Source: Sistotremastrum niveocremeum HHB9708 (taxonomy: Eukaryota; Basidiomycota; Agaricomycetes; Sistotremastrales; Sistotremastraceae). Taken from it: a stretch of DNA of 64,000 nucleotides. The stretch lies in assembly GCA_001630475.1 (NCBI GenBank), contig KV419410.1, positions 1 through 64,000 of the forward strand, read 5' to 3'. Both the position numbers and the translations under genes were made by a program. Shown piece after piece: positions 1 through 9,787 of this stretch. The number at the start of each line of letters is the position of its first letter. The first letter of the stretch is position 1. The notes under the pieces are model-generated. The model had not been told where the DNA came from. It saw nothing but the letters and a program-made list of their open reading frames with translations, and made no database searches.

Positions 1-189
1 CTGTCAAACATGAAATTTTGAGGCTCGAAAACAGCTGGCGCGGAGTTTAAAACCGGATTTCGGATGGGGCCAAAATGCAGTATATGCGGGCTCAAACAAC
101 GAGGACGCATGTAAAATCTATCGGAAAGGTGCCATCATGGAGATATTAATGATACACATGTACGGTAAAAATTTTAATTTAAAATATAA

Positions 190-990
190 TCAATTGAGCT
201 CGCAATCACTGTCAAGGATGCAGGTCGCTCTCGCACGAGAAGGACGATTTTCGTATTTCATACTACAACTCGTAAAACGTGACGGCTCCGTATGCTTGCA
301 CGAGCTGATCATGAGTGACCACCAAACCTTCGTCCTGCAAGACAGGGAGTCAATATGTTGCTTGAAACACGTACGTCGTCGACTGACCGAATACACGATC
401 CCAAAGGTTGCGAGAGCAGAACCCATCTCTGCCACGTTCAGCGTATTACTGTCATCCTTATCAATATATCTGACCGTGCTTTCAAACTGTTCTAGCTGCC
501 CCGGCGTCCGATTTGTCATGTTCCTTGAGACGACTGATTTTAGATGAACTTGATTGTCTTGGTCACGCTTTGTACAACAAGATCGAGTCCGAAAGCGAAG
601 TCTTGAAGCGTCAATACCGTATGATCATTTTCGTCGACGTTAGCCGCCTCGCAGGCTGTCTCGCAATCCATAAGTCATGAGTTTGGCTTGCACTTTCCCA
701 AACAGAGTGACTACGTCCTGCTTCTCTGTCACCCATTCTCGGTTCCTGGTTCTGGAATGATGACGAATGCTGCTTGACGTCGACATAGAAACGTGCGAAG
801 GCAGTTGAGGACCATCGACTTTGCATTTCGGACAGAGCAGAGAGAAGCTGGAAAAGAGGTCAGCTTGAGACTGGTCAAATATCGCGCGTGGGTGAGGGGA
901 GGTTACCGCTTGACAATGGCGTTCGTAATCGTTTTGGATGAGCCATATCGGCTGCATGAGCTCTGCGAACAACTCGATCCGGGGCCACAC
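190..990 (-). pseudogene. alpha-actinin C-terminal region, decayed copy
   Basis: Read on the minus strand, three fragments match the C-terminal half of alpha-actinin, an actin-bundling protein. Near 640-720 is a spectrin-repeat-like stretch (WVTEKQDVVTLFGKVQAKL, then TYGLRD). Near 540-640 is the linker (ANVDENDHTVLTLQDF). Near 390-520 is MTNRTPGQLEQFEST followed by an EF-hand loop (DKDDSNTLNVAEM). The pieces do not join. In the linker the expected Phe-Ile-Glu-Asn-Gln reads Phe-Ile-stop-Asn-Gln, as if GAA had become TAA, and one base is missing just after it. Past the EF-hand a plausible intron leads into DEGLVVTHDQLVQAYGAVTF, which soon meets another stop. Actin-binding calponin domains are not visible here. 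I infer a pseudogene; sequencing error is the alternative, but several independent breaks argue against it. Confidence 0.7.
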
Positions 991-1884
991 AGTCTCAGCC
1001 TAATCTACGATCTATCAGTAAGTAAGTAATGAACTAAACAGCGAAGGAATGTTCACGTACCCATGCTAGAGAATCTCTGCCATGAATAGCGCCACTATCC
1101 AAGCGTCGCCCAGCCTTACGCTTGCCACACACCGGTGCCGCTGCTGATGCTCCGCCTGCGGTCCCGCGATTCCCGTGCCTTTGAGAGCACACTTGAACCG
1201 TGAGTCTTGAGAGCACTGTAGCACACAGTAGCGACGACAGCGCAACCCCGTAGTGTCCGCTGCGGACGGAGAAACGCATTAACACGTTAGCTAATAAGCT
1301 GGAGGAGAATTGCGTCCGTACCGCAGCCATAAAAATACACATTTAATGCCTCTGACCCTTGTTTCAACTTCCGCGGTCAACTTGGGAACACTAGCTCACC
1401 AATTCGACCGCGGAAGTATATTGAGAACATGATCGAGAGCTTGAGTCGTTCGGGCATCGGAACAGTGATAGACGCCCAACAGGCCCTCCACGACTCAAGC
1501 TACTCAAGCACGAGGGCGACGCACCAGCCTGCACATTCCTTGACCGACATTGGTCTCTGATACTCGCTTACGGATCCATCGATCGTCATGTAAACTTCTA
1601 ACCATGTTGACTATCCAAGAGACTGATCAGACGCCGCAGAACGCACATACCGCAAACTAGCAATCCGCGCATCGAAAGTCTGTTCCGGCAGCATAGGTCA
1701 GCCTCAGTCGGCCTGACATAGACCTTTACAAACTGACCGGATAACTGGACCTCTCAGCATACCACTCTGCCCGGGAGCGTTTCTCACACCAACGCTTAAG
1801 GTTGGAGAGACCCATGTGTCTCCATCGACCCGTGAGTGCGATGCAACCTGACAAACGCAGGAATTACAAACTGATGTATTATAC
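991..1884. other. no recognisable gene
   Basis: Between the alpha-actinin remnant and the dioxygenase gene I see only short open frames without recognisable motifs. An imperfect inverted repeat around 1365-1420 (TTCCGCGGTC... / ...GACCGCGGAA) is the only structure noticed. Confidence 0.5.
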
Positions 1885-3592
1885 ATGAAGCTTCCCGCGG
1901 CCACCGATCATGAACTTGTAGCCGATTTCGACATACGACGTCTCCCGGACTTCCAGCTGCGGTTCAGGATACCTTGGCAAGATGATCGAGACGACGAAGA
2001 ACCTGAGGATAATATCCTGGATGAATTAGGTGCAGTAACTCAAGCCAAAGATCTCGTGCAAGAAATCTGACAACATTCTAGCCAATCTGACACTTGAACC
2101 CGCTCTTTCGACCGATCCTGTACCTGCAGGCACCCCTCCTCCTATCTCGAATAACGCACCAAAACGAGGCCGGGCTGACTCAGATATTGAAGAAGGAGAA
2201 ATCACCACTGCTCATTCTAAAAAGCGTGCGCATGCCTCTACCTCTAAGAATACAACATCAGACTCACCAAACACCACCTTCATTAGAGCGCCGTGTTCAT
2301 CTGGAGTACACTCTCGACGCCAGACACGCATGGGACGAAATCTCAGAGCCGGACAGCCATGACAGCAGGAGACGGAACAAGGCTGATAGAGAGCAATACA
2401 ACGCCCGAGAGATTCGATTCATTGAGACCGCTGAGCAACTCTCGCAAACCGTGTACGATTTTGAAGACACACGTGCCACGAGAAGTGGTTACCTGGGGAA
2501 AGCTGTCATGGATCGCACAGCAGCCATCAAACTCGATGAGTTCGAAAAGAAATATCCACATTATCGGCTCTGCGAGATAGGAACCAAGTTAGTCCCATTT
2601 TCTTTATTCTATTTGATTCTGCTCACCACATATTAGGGACACAACTGTTCTCATGGACTGGGAAGACCGTCCGTTCAGTCTTCGGTTCGTGTTCCGTGAC
2701 GATGATAAGCATCAGGAGATCGCCCGTGGGACTCTGGACGCCATCAAGGTCCTGCAAAAGAAGCTCAGGTCTCTAAAATCCAACCACAGCCGCGGGGGAT
2801 ACCGGTCAACCTTGTACGGATTTTCGTTCGGCGGAGGTCAAAAGGTGAGCCTCTAAACAGACATGTGTATAATGACTCTTACCATATTCACAGGTTCCTG
2901 TGAATTTTAAGCAGTCAGTGGAAACTCGGGAATTCTTCCAGGAATTCTTGAAGAACCAACACGTCAAGCGCATCATCAAATATGCCATGGGTATGCATTC
3001 ACTGCTGCTGATGTCCTGCACACTGAATGCCTTAGCAGGCCTGGTGAAGAACTGGTTCCCAAAAATATGGTGTCATTATGTAGAACTCCATCAAGAAATG
3101 TGCAAGAAAAATCCAGACATGGATATCATAGCCCAACATTGCCCCTTCTTTGGGATGAGCCAGAACTTCGGGCCTGAAGCTGTCTCTGTGTGTCATATTG
3201 ACACAAAAAATTTGGTCTCCGGGCTCTGTCTGATTTTTGTCTTTGGGCTGTTTGATTTTAAAAAGGGAGGTCATCTTGTGCTTCACGAAGCTGAACTCAT
3301 TTTGGAAGCCCCCCATGGATCCATCCTTATTATACCTTCTGCTGCTCTAACCCATGAGAATATAGCACTTCTCATGGGCTCAGGAAAAGAAGAAAGATAT
3401 GTATTCACCATGTATTCTGCAGGAGGGTTGTTCAGGTACAGGGATCATGGGTGGAAAACTGATAAAATATGGAAGGAAGAGAATGGTGAATGGCCGGAAG
3501 TGGATGAGAGGATCTGGAGAGAGGGATGTGCACGCTTTCTTACTTTAGCACAACTCAGAGCCCACAAAATGGGCAAGCTTCATACCAAGTAG
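1885..3592 (+). CDS. TET/JBP-like 2-oxoglutarate/Fe(II) dioxygenase, N-terminus apparently frameshifted
   Basis: The C-terminal half matches the large agaricomycete family annotated as JBP1/TET-type oxygenases, relatives of enzymes that hydroxylate 5-methylcytosine or thymine in DNA. Family metal ligands are visible: HxD in CHIDTKN (about 3197-3217), a distal His in SAALTHENIAL, and a 2OG-binding Arg in EERYVFTMYSAGGLFRY. The GGHLVLHEAEL strand is also typical. Clear introns lie at 2588-2636, 2845-2893 and 2991-3038; removing the last joins KYAMG to LVKNWFPKIW as in homologues. Upstream, coding-like sequence changes frame near 2065 and near 2290. The second break could be read as a 31-nt intron, too short to be credible. 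An acidic/basic, low-complexity N-terminal region (KRGRADSDIEEGEI) precedes the core. The start is uncertain. Nuclear DNA demethylation is inferred from the family only; the gene may be a pseudogene despite its intact active site. Confidence 0.7.
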
Positions 3593-3995
3593 AGTATCAA
3601 TGTAATACCTTCAGTATAAGCCAGTGGGTCACTCAAATGTTGAGAAAGGAAGGTGAGCAAATTTGATTTGATTATGAATAAGGATGCACAGGAGTATAGC
3701 AAAAAAATTGGTACCCATGGATATACCTACCCAGGTAGCTGTCTTTTGGAGGTTTTACAGGTACAGGTACACCACCTGCCAAAAATTTCACAGGTACAAG
3801 TGTTTGGTGCTCAAAAAAATTTCAGATGCCAGACCTTGGGCCTCACATCACAAGAACTCACCTGCAGGTACTTGAGTATGGGGAGTCCATATTCACTGGA
3901 TGCCTTACTACTGACTCGAGTATCCATGGACTCACCAGTGACCTGGGTAACCTGCCAAGGTACCTGAGTTCTTCAAAATCTAGTGATGTGAAGTA

Positions 3996-4089
3996 TGATA
4001 CCATATGATATTTTCCCCAAATTTTGGAATATTGATATAGTGATCAATATCACAAATCCCAAAATCTTGGAAATATCATATTGATATCA
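3996..4089. repeat. AT-rich imperfect inverted repeat
   Basis: A left arm beginning TGATACCATATGATATTTTC (from 3996) is roughly complementary to a right arm ending AAATATCATATTGATATCA (at 4089), with about 30 bp between arms. It resembles an aged MITE hairpin. No target duplication was found. Confidence 0.5.
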
Positions 4090-4325
4090 TGGTGTCAATA
4101 TTTTGTTTTCAAATTCAAAATATGGCATCAATTTAAATTGATTTTTATCACTTGTGCAATATAAATCAGTTTGATATCAGTTTTGATTATTTTAAATTGC
4201 AATTTTTTCTCATAACCTTCTGTACACTGCCAGGAGTTCCAGGATTCAAAAAGAATCCTTGAGCTCTAGGAGAGTTTAAATATTTGTGCTGGATTTACCC
4301 AAAGGTTCCTTTTGGCTTGATTATT

Positions 4326-4516
4326 TGTAATGAGTTGAAATATTAGTGTTGCAATCACGCAAAGACAGAACTTGACCGAGTATATTCTCTGGTGTACTGT
4401 AGGTGAGGAGGCGACGGATGTGCTTACGTAATCACATCCGCGCGAGTCGTACATTGGGCTGAGTACGAATCTAATCTACTTGTATATTGTCTACTCTATC
4501 TACTACACCCTTTACA
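4326..4516 (-). mobile_element. solo LTR with 5-bp target-site duplication
   Basis: A 191-bp sequence begins TGTAATGAG and ends CCCTTTACA, so it carries TG...CA ends. It is flanked on both sides by the identical pentamer TTATT (4321-4325 and 4517-4521), the signature of an integrase-mediated insertion. It is the reverse complement, with moderate divergence, of the LTR at 7340-7534; both share the internal palindrome-like core GGATGTGATTACGTAAGCAC. No internal region or second LTR accompanies it, so it is a solo LTR left after LTR-LTR recombination. Confidence 0.85.
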
Positions 4517-4810
4517 TTATTTGAGAAAAATAAAATAAATGTTGCAGTTCATCCATTCTCCTACCCAGAGGTCTGTACCTCCACACTTGCCTCGTTCAAA
4601 ACTCCACTACAGGTGGTAGAGGGCAGATGAGGAGAGTGTAATTACATCAGCCAATGTATCCGAAGTTTAAGCAAACAAAGAGGCGAGCGTCGGTACAGAC
4701 CTCTGGTGGAAAACAGCTCCGGATTGCAATGCCGGCTCCAAAGGGCTCAATGACGGCTTTGCTCAACAACATGATCGGAGACTCTGAATGCAACATATCC
4801 ACTTTGGTCA

Positions 4811-4908
4811 CTTCTGAAAAAATTAGACCTACTAATTGTACTTTTGAGCGCTCTGGAGTACTAAAAAGTACTCAAAAGTACAATTAGTAGGTCTAATTTT
4901 TTCAGAAG
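4811..4908. repeat. 98-bp foldback element with 38-bp perfect arms
   Basis: Bases 4811-4848 (starting CTTCTGAAAAAATTAGACC) are the exact reverse complement of 4871-4908, separated by a 22-bp loop. The element sits inside the gag frame; joining 4810 to 4909 restores an open frame across the site. Perfect arms imply a young insertion or strong selection on pairing. No clear target duplication. Confidence 0.85.
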
Positions 4909-4952
4909 CAACCGATTTAGTGATAAATGAGAGATCTAGTTCTCGTTGCACA

Positions 4953-5854
4953 TAGTGTTCCGAGGTCCAGTCACGACTGGACTTTTGACCCCCGGAGGGT
5001 GCGACTGGCAACTGCCGGTCCGGTTGCCATCCAAAATTTTGTGTGACTGGCAACTGCGACTGCGGTTGCGGTCCGGCGACCGGTCACGGCTGTGACCGGT
5101 TGCGCAACCAGTCATGGCCACTTTTCCCAGTCACAACTGGTCTTTTATCAATATTTTAATCATTATTAAATTATATATACTGTATATACACCTCATATGA
5201 TGTTGTACATGCATATAGAGACCAATATATACCAGATATGTCACCACAAACACCCATTTGAGACCCAAAATACTGTAAAATTTCGACCACTTGGGATCGG
5301 GTAGGGGACAGGGACAAGAAAACAACACTGTGGTGCGAAGGCGGGACAGGTGGGGACAGGGGGACAGGGGATGGGACATCAGGATGAGGGAGCGGTAAAA
5401 TATTAAATATATTCTATTAGCATACTATTCCGGTAATTTTGACATTATATGTGCTTCCAGAACCCCAGACATGGGCCCGAGAGAATTTGAATATTTTATT
5501 CGAGTTTCTACTGTACTTTGGCTCATTTTATGCCCCAAGATCACGGGGGACAGTCAAAAATTCGCCAGGACAAGTCACCAGGGACAGGGGACATGCCAAT
5601 TCTATTACAGGATAGGGAGACCCACGGGGACAGGGACCATCCTAAGTGGTCGAAATTCTACAGTACCCTCTGGGTACCCTGGTTGGGGACCCTTAAGGGT
5701 CCTCGGTTGCGACCACGGTCACGACCGGTCATGACTGCGGTTGCCGGTTGCCTGATTTTCCAAGAACCTAGGCAACCAGCAACTGCGGTCCGGTCACGGT
5801 CCGGTCGCGACTGCCGGTTGCCACCGGTCACGGCAACTGGACCTTGGAACACTA
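4953..5854 (-). mobile_element. hAT-type MITE, copy A, carrying a nested TA element
   Basis: The ends TAGTGTTCCGAGGTCCAGT (left) and the reverse complement of TAGTGTTCCAAGGTCCAGT (right) match the terminal repeats of the element at 12518-13026, in opposite orientation. The interior is rich in ACCGGT/GGTTGC motifs (subterminal repeats) around an AT-rich core near 5150-5230. No coding capacity. An 8-bp target duplication is not visible here (GTTGCACA against ATCATGTC), and a one-base slip in the gag frame at this site suggests imperfect insertion or later erosion. A second element (5273-5663) interrupts it. Confidence 0.8.
5273..5663. mobile_element. TA-flanked MITE (Tc1/mariner-like) nested in the hAT MITE
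   Basis: Terminal inverted repeats CTGTAAAATTTCGACCACTT and CTGTAGAATTTCGACCACTT are flanked by TA on both sides (5271-5272, 5664-5665). The sister hAT copy at 12.5 kb has the empty site: there the same context reads CCCAAAA-TA-CCCTCTGGG on the corresponding strand with a single TA. The 391-bp interior is non-coding and has strand-asymmetric GGGACAGGG runs near both ends. Confidence 0.88.
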
Positions 5855-6139
5855 ATCATGTCCCCCCTGATACTGTCAACCATCCACTGCCAGAAGCCGA
5901 AGCGGAAGGCACCGCAGACGATGACGATCTCTACGTAAATCCGGCCGACGGATTTGGTCTAGCGTCGTCAATTCCATTACCCAATAGTAGTCCTATTGGG
6001 GATGGAAAGGTCACTGGCAATGGAAAGCAATTAGCCCCAGAGTTATTTGCGCACTCAAGGACTCGGAACGACAGCCTAACGAGTATTGCTTCTAAGGCTT
6101 CCAACGAATATAGCCCGTTTAAGGATATCCGCAAGTATA

Positions 6140-6352
6140 CTTGCCAAGGGTACCTGCCTAATACACCGTAGGCAGGTATGAGATTAGCGGCTGGACATTT
6201 AGGCAGGTACCTGCCTACTATTTTTACTAGTAAATAGGGGTTATTTAGGCAAGTATAGGCAAGTAAGTACCTGTACTTGCCAAGTACAAGTATGGGATTT
6301 TGGCTGAAAAAAACAGGCAGGTACCTGCATGCAGGTACCCAGGTAAGGCAAG
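6140..6352. mobile_element. palindromic MITE with CTTGCC ends inside gag
   Basis: The ends are CTTGCCAAGGGTACCTGCCT and the reverse complement of CTTGCCTTACCTGGGTACCT; the interior repeats AGGCAGGTACCTGCCT-type palindromes. TATA flanks both ends, and the match extends to an 8-bp CAAGTATA (6132-6139 and 6349-6356), so the exact boundary is ambiguous. Removing one repeat unit plus the element restores the gag frame (DIRK to YIFLGG). Confidence 0.75.
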
Positions 6353-6415
6353 TATATATTCCTTGGAGGCCTTACCCTGGAACAAGGTTCTATGACGGTT
6401 CTGGACTTCTATGCG

Positions 6416-6540
6416 TCAGGAAAAATTAGAGGGGGGGACCTCCTTGATAGACCTTGTGAGACCTTTTTATGTCCTATTTGAGACCTGTTGGAGTACTATG
6501 AGGCCTATGGAGCCTTTCCAGGATTCTTAATTTTTCCTGA
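6416..6540. mobile_element. 125-bp MITE with TCAGGAAAAATTA ends inside gag
   Basis: The left end TCAGGAAAAATTAGAG and the reverse complement of the right end (TCAGGAAAAATTAAGA) share 13 perfect terminal bases. The interior contains repeated GAGACC/GGAG motifs and no gene. Excising it, keeping one terminal A, joins Phe-Tyr-Ala to Ser-Asp-Ala in the gag frame. Confidence 0.7.
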
Positions 6541-7339
6541 GTGATGCGCTGAACCGTGCTGCTAATTCCATGAACGATCCACCAGGCGAAGGGACAATAC
6601 GTCACAGGTTCATGGCTGGCCTTGATCCTGCGATCAGGTTATCAATGGCATCACTTGGCCTCAATGAGTACCAGACTCCTTTCAAACAACTTCTGGAATC
6701 AGCAACCAGAATTGATGAAAGTCGGGGAATGCTTCCATCCCACACTCTTGCTCATTCTTCTGGCACTATTTCTACAAAAAATAGTGAATCACCAAAGTCC
6801 CGGATACGCCCTCTGGTTATGCAAAGTACCACTATTGTGCCAAAAGTAGACAAACTGCAGAAGCCTCCATCAGCAGTAAAGGCACCTCCCAGTGACACTC
6901 CTGTCAAATCTGCTCAGATTCCTGGTGCATGCTTTACATGTGGAAAAACTGGCCATATAGCTCGTGACTGTCCAAATGCTGAAAAACCCACTCCCTCCAT
7001 TAAATCACTCAGTGTGCGCATTGCGGAACCAGAAGCTGATGATGATGAGCCTGCAGATCAAGATGCAGACCAGCCTTCAGACACTGAGCCTCAACAGGAT
7101 GATGGACAATATATCCTTTCACTCAGTGAAGAAGAATACCAACGGGCCATCTATGAAGATGACTCCGATGAATTTGCTGCTGAAGAGGAATAAAAAATTA
7201 GAAAACCCAAGTTAAAATTAAAATACCAACTTCGTTACGCTCATTTGATTGCGGATTTTTTTTTCTTTCCCTTCTCATCTTCCCGCCTACTCTCTCCTAT
7301 GTTTGAGTGGAACGGTATGCTCCGTTCAGAAGGGGAGGG

Positions 7340-7534
7340 TGTAAAGGGTGTGATAGTTAGAGAGTAGCAGTAGAATATACAAGTAGCCTAGTTTCGTACT
7401 CAGCCCGATGTACAACGCGCGCGGATGTGATTACGTAAGCACATCCGTCGCAAAGTCACCTACGCACTCAGAGAATACACTCGGTTGAGTTCCGTCTTGT
7501 GTGATCGCGATAACTAATCTTTCAACTCATTACA
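7340..7534 (+). mobile_element. 3' LTR of the gag-only element
   Basis: A 195-bp LTR runs from TGTAAAGGG to CTCATTACA. It is preceded directly by the purine run AGGGGAGGG (7331-7339), the expected plus-strand primer site, and about 140 bp follow the gag stop. It matches the solo LTR at 4326-4516 in reverse. The 5' LTR of this element is not in the window at the expected place. Confidence 0.8.
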
Positions 7535-7563
7535 CCAGGGCTTGAAGACTGATCAATTCATTA

Positions 7564-7902
7564 CTGTACTAAAAGGACCATAGCGGATGGTCCCCTGTCC
7601 CGGGGGTGGCCGGCACCGCTATTTTTTACGGATTGTCCCTTGTCCCCTAGCATATATTTGACCAATAAATAATGCAAATATTCCAAAAAATTCCAAAAAT
7701 ATTACCAAGTGTGTAGGACATGAGTATACAACCTTCCGAAGCCCTAATGACCTGAAGAGAGAGAGAATATTGCGATTTATTGTACTTTAAGTTGATTTTT
7801 CTACATGTTGTCCCTTGTCCCCGAGGGTCCGGCCGCATCACCGCAAGGTACTTTTCGATGTCCCTTGTCCCCACCCGCCCCGCAATGGTCTTTTTAGTAC
7901 AG
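7564..7902. mobile_element. TA-flanked MITE (Tc1/mariner-like) in the MULE gene
   Basis: The ends CTGTACTAAAAGGACCATAG and the reverse complement of CTGTACTAAAAAGACCATTG are flanked by TA (7562-7563, 7903-7904). At 339 bp it is non-coding. GTCCCTTGTCCC motifs occur at both ends, related in style to the nested element at 5273-5663. It lies just upstream of conserved MULE coding sequence. Confidence 0.82.
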
Positions 7903-7904
7903 TA

Positions 7905-9787
7905 GTCAGTACGAACGCGCTGAACCTTGAGCTGTATAGCACCTTGGGCGAACACGATAATGCTGGATTTCCATTATCTTACTGTTTTGTATCAACTGCC
8001 TCATCAATTGCACCTCGCAAACGACTCAATGCCCTCCATTCATGCTTTGCTGCACTGAAGGCAAAATACGGACTAAGCCCTCAATTTGTGCATACTGACA
8101 AGGACACCACGGAGATTGGAGCAGCAAAGAAGCTTTGGCCAACATTGAAACATTCAATATGTCTATGGCATTTGAAACGGGCTGTGCGGGAACGACTGGC
8201 AAAGAATAAACTGTCTACTACTCCCTATGATCCACGCTCCGCACACTCCGAGTTCACATTTGTCAATGTCGACTTTGTCCCAATAACAAGAGCAGATCCA
8301 ACGGAGTTTGAAGGTGGACTCATTGACGAGGTTGAGCCGACTAGCACTCTTGCTGAGCCACCCCTTGGGCCGAACTCCCTCACTATTCGCATCCCAGGCC
8401 TCACACAGAGATCAGTCGAGTTGCCTGCCATCACACCCTTTTCGGATGCTATGGACATTGACAACAACACATCATCAACCCATCTTGACCCCGCTCCGAT
8501 CAAGAAACCTTTTGTCCGACTCATCGTAAAGGACCCGACCTCGACTCCAGCTGTCCCTGCCGATCCAACTCCCCTCCCGCGAGACCGTCGCACTTTCTGT
8601 CCAGAAGAGTATAGGGCCGATATAGTCGAGATGATGGTGCGCCATTACAATGCGCACCCTTTGATCCCAGGGTTCTCGCACCCGAGTCCTGCAGGGATCC
8701 GACAATGGGCTGTAGAGCAAATGTATAAGTACTGCGAGAGGAATGATCTACCGGAGGTATGGGCCTACCTTTGGGGAAATTGGTATCGCAACGGCCGCTG
8801 GGAGCTGTGGTCGAGATCAGTCCATCCGGACATTCCGATTTTGAAAACTACTATGATGGTGGAATCTCAGTATGTGGCATTAACCAACCGACATAACACA
8901 GTACTCACATACTCTTCTGGAACAGTTGGCGTCGCATCAAAAAGGACTTCCTCCACCACTTCCATAAACCCCGGATCGACCTGCTGTGCTGGATCTTGGT
9001 TGAAAAGCTGGTGCCTAAATATGATCGCAAATTGGACGTGATAATGCGGCCTGTGGCACGCTATCGAGAGTTGGCGGCATGGCGCAAGGCCTTCAAACCG
9101 GAATGGCGGCGCTGTGAGAAGACTCAAATCGCAAATCCAGATGATACTGCGTACGCACCTAATCCGTACAAATGGGTTTGCACGTGTCGCTTCTTCGTCA
9201 AAAGTCGGTTCATGACCTGCAAACACCTGATTCAGCTGGTGGAGCCAGTACCGCCCATCTTCTTCCTTGAAGTCTCGCGCCGCCGAACCACTCCTTTCTG
9301 GCAACATCCCTCGCTCATTTCGCTTTACGAAGAGCCCGAAGGCGGCCGAGTCCAACTGGTCCTTGCTGAAATTGGTGCCGCTGACGATGGCGTGGATGGC
9401 GAAGATGGCGAAGGGGAGGAGAGAGGGGATGATGAGGATGACGAACTGCTGAATGAAGAGATGAGCGGCGTATTCGACCGTACAACGTTCCTTGAAGACA
9501 TGACGCACGCGGCAGACCTTTGCGACTGGTTTTCCCATGCACTCCGATATCAGATCCAATACCAAGATCGTCGCTTCTTGGCTCACGTCCAACGCTATGG
9601 CAGAGCCTTCTTTCAGTTCGCATCTGACTGCCAGGACCTAGAACGACGTACCAACTCGACCCGAACCGCCAATTTGAACACATGGGAGGCAGGGAGCGTG
9701 CACACAATGTTCTTTAGGACTCGACCGAGGGAGGTGATTCGTGACGCGTCGGAGGCGTCGATGGCAGCGTCGATGGATGAGAACTAA
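7905..9787 (+). pseudogene. MULE (Mutator-like) transposase, 5' truncated
   Basis: The frame opens with TNALNLELYS and GEHDNAGFPLSYC, typical of the MULE transposase catalytic domain, then HTDKDTTEIGAA and the conserved WPTLKHSICLWHLKRAV block. After a variable middle part a 56-bp intron (8870-8925, GTATGT...ACAG) joins MVES to HWRRIKKDFLHHF, a strongly conserved segment. A SWIM zinc finger follows near 9175-9235 (CTCRFFVKSRFMTCKHL, i.e. CxC...CxH). The C-terminal tail contains a Glu/Asp-rich run and stops at 9787. The region encoding the N-terminus is missing: the reading frame is closed upstream of 7905, where a MITE (7564-7902) and then an LTR (to 7534) lie. I infer an immobile remnant that may still be spliced. 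Confidence 0.8.

Larger units (their letters stand above)
4654..7193 (+). pseudogene. gag-like gene of a small LTR element, split by four insertions
   Basis: Conceptually removing four later insertions (4811-4908, 4953-5854, about 6140-6352 and about 6416-6540) leaves one gag-like reading frame, apart from a frame slip at the second insertion. Visible pieces are an N-terminal basic stretch (KRRASVQTSGGKQ), an acidic segment near 5880-5945, SPFKDIRK before the third insertion continuing as YIFLGGLTLEQGS after it, then FYA / SDALNRAANSM across the fourth. The last exon-like block (6541-7193) encodes a capsid-like region (RHRFMAGLDPAIRL), a CCHC zinc knuckle (CFTCGKTGHIARDC: C-x2-C-x4-H-x4-C) and an acidic tail ending at a TAA. 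No protease, reverse transcriptase or integrase follows, so the element looks gag-only and non-autonomous. The CCHC knuckle normally binds element RNA. Confidence 0.75.
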
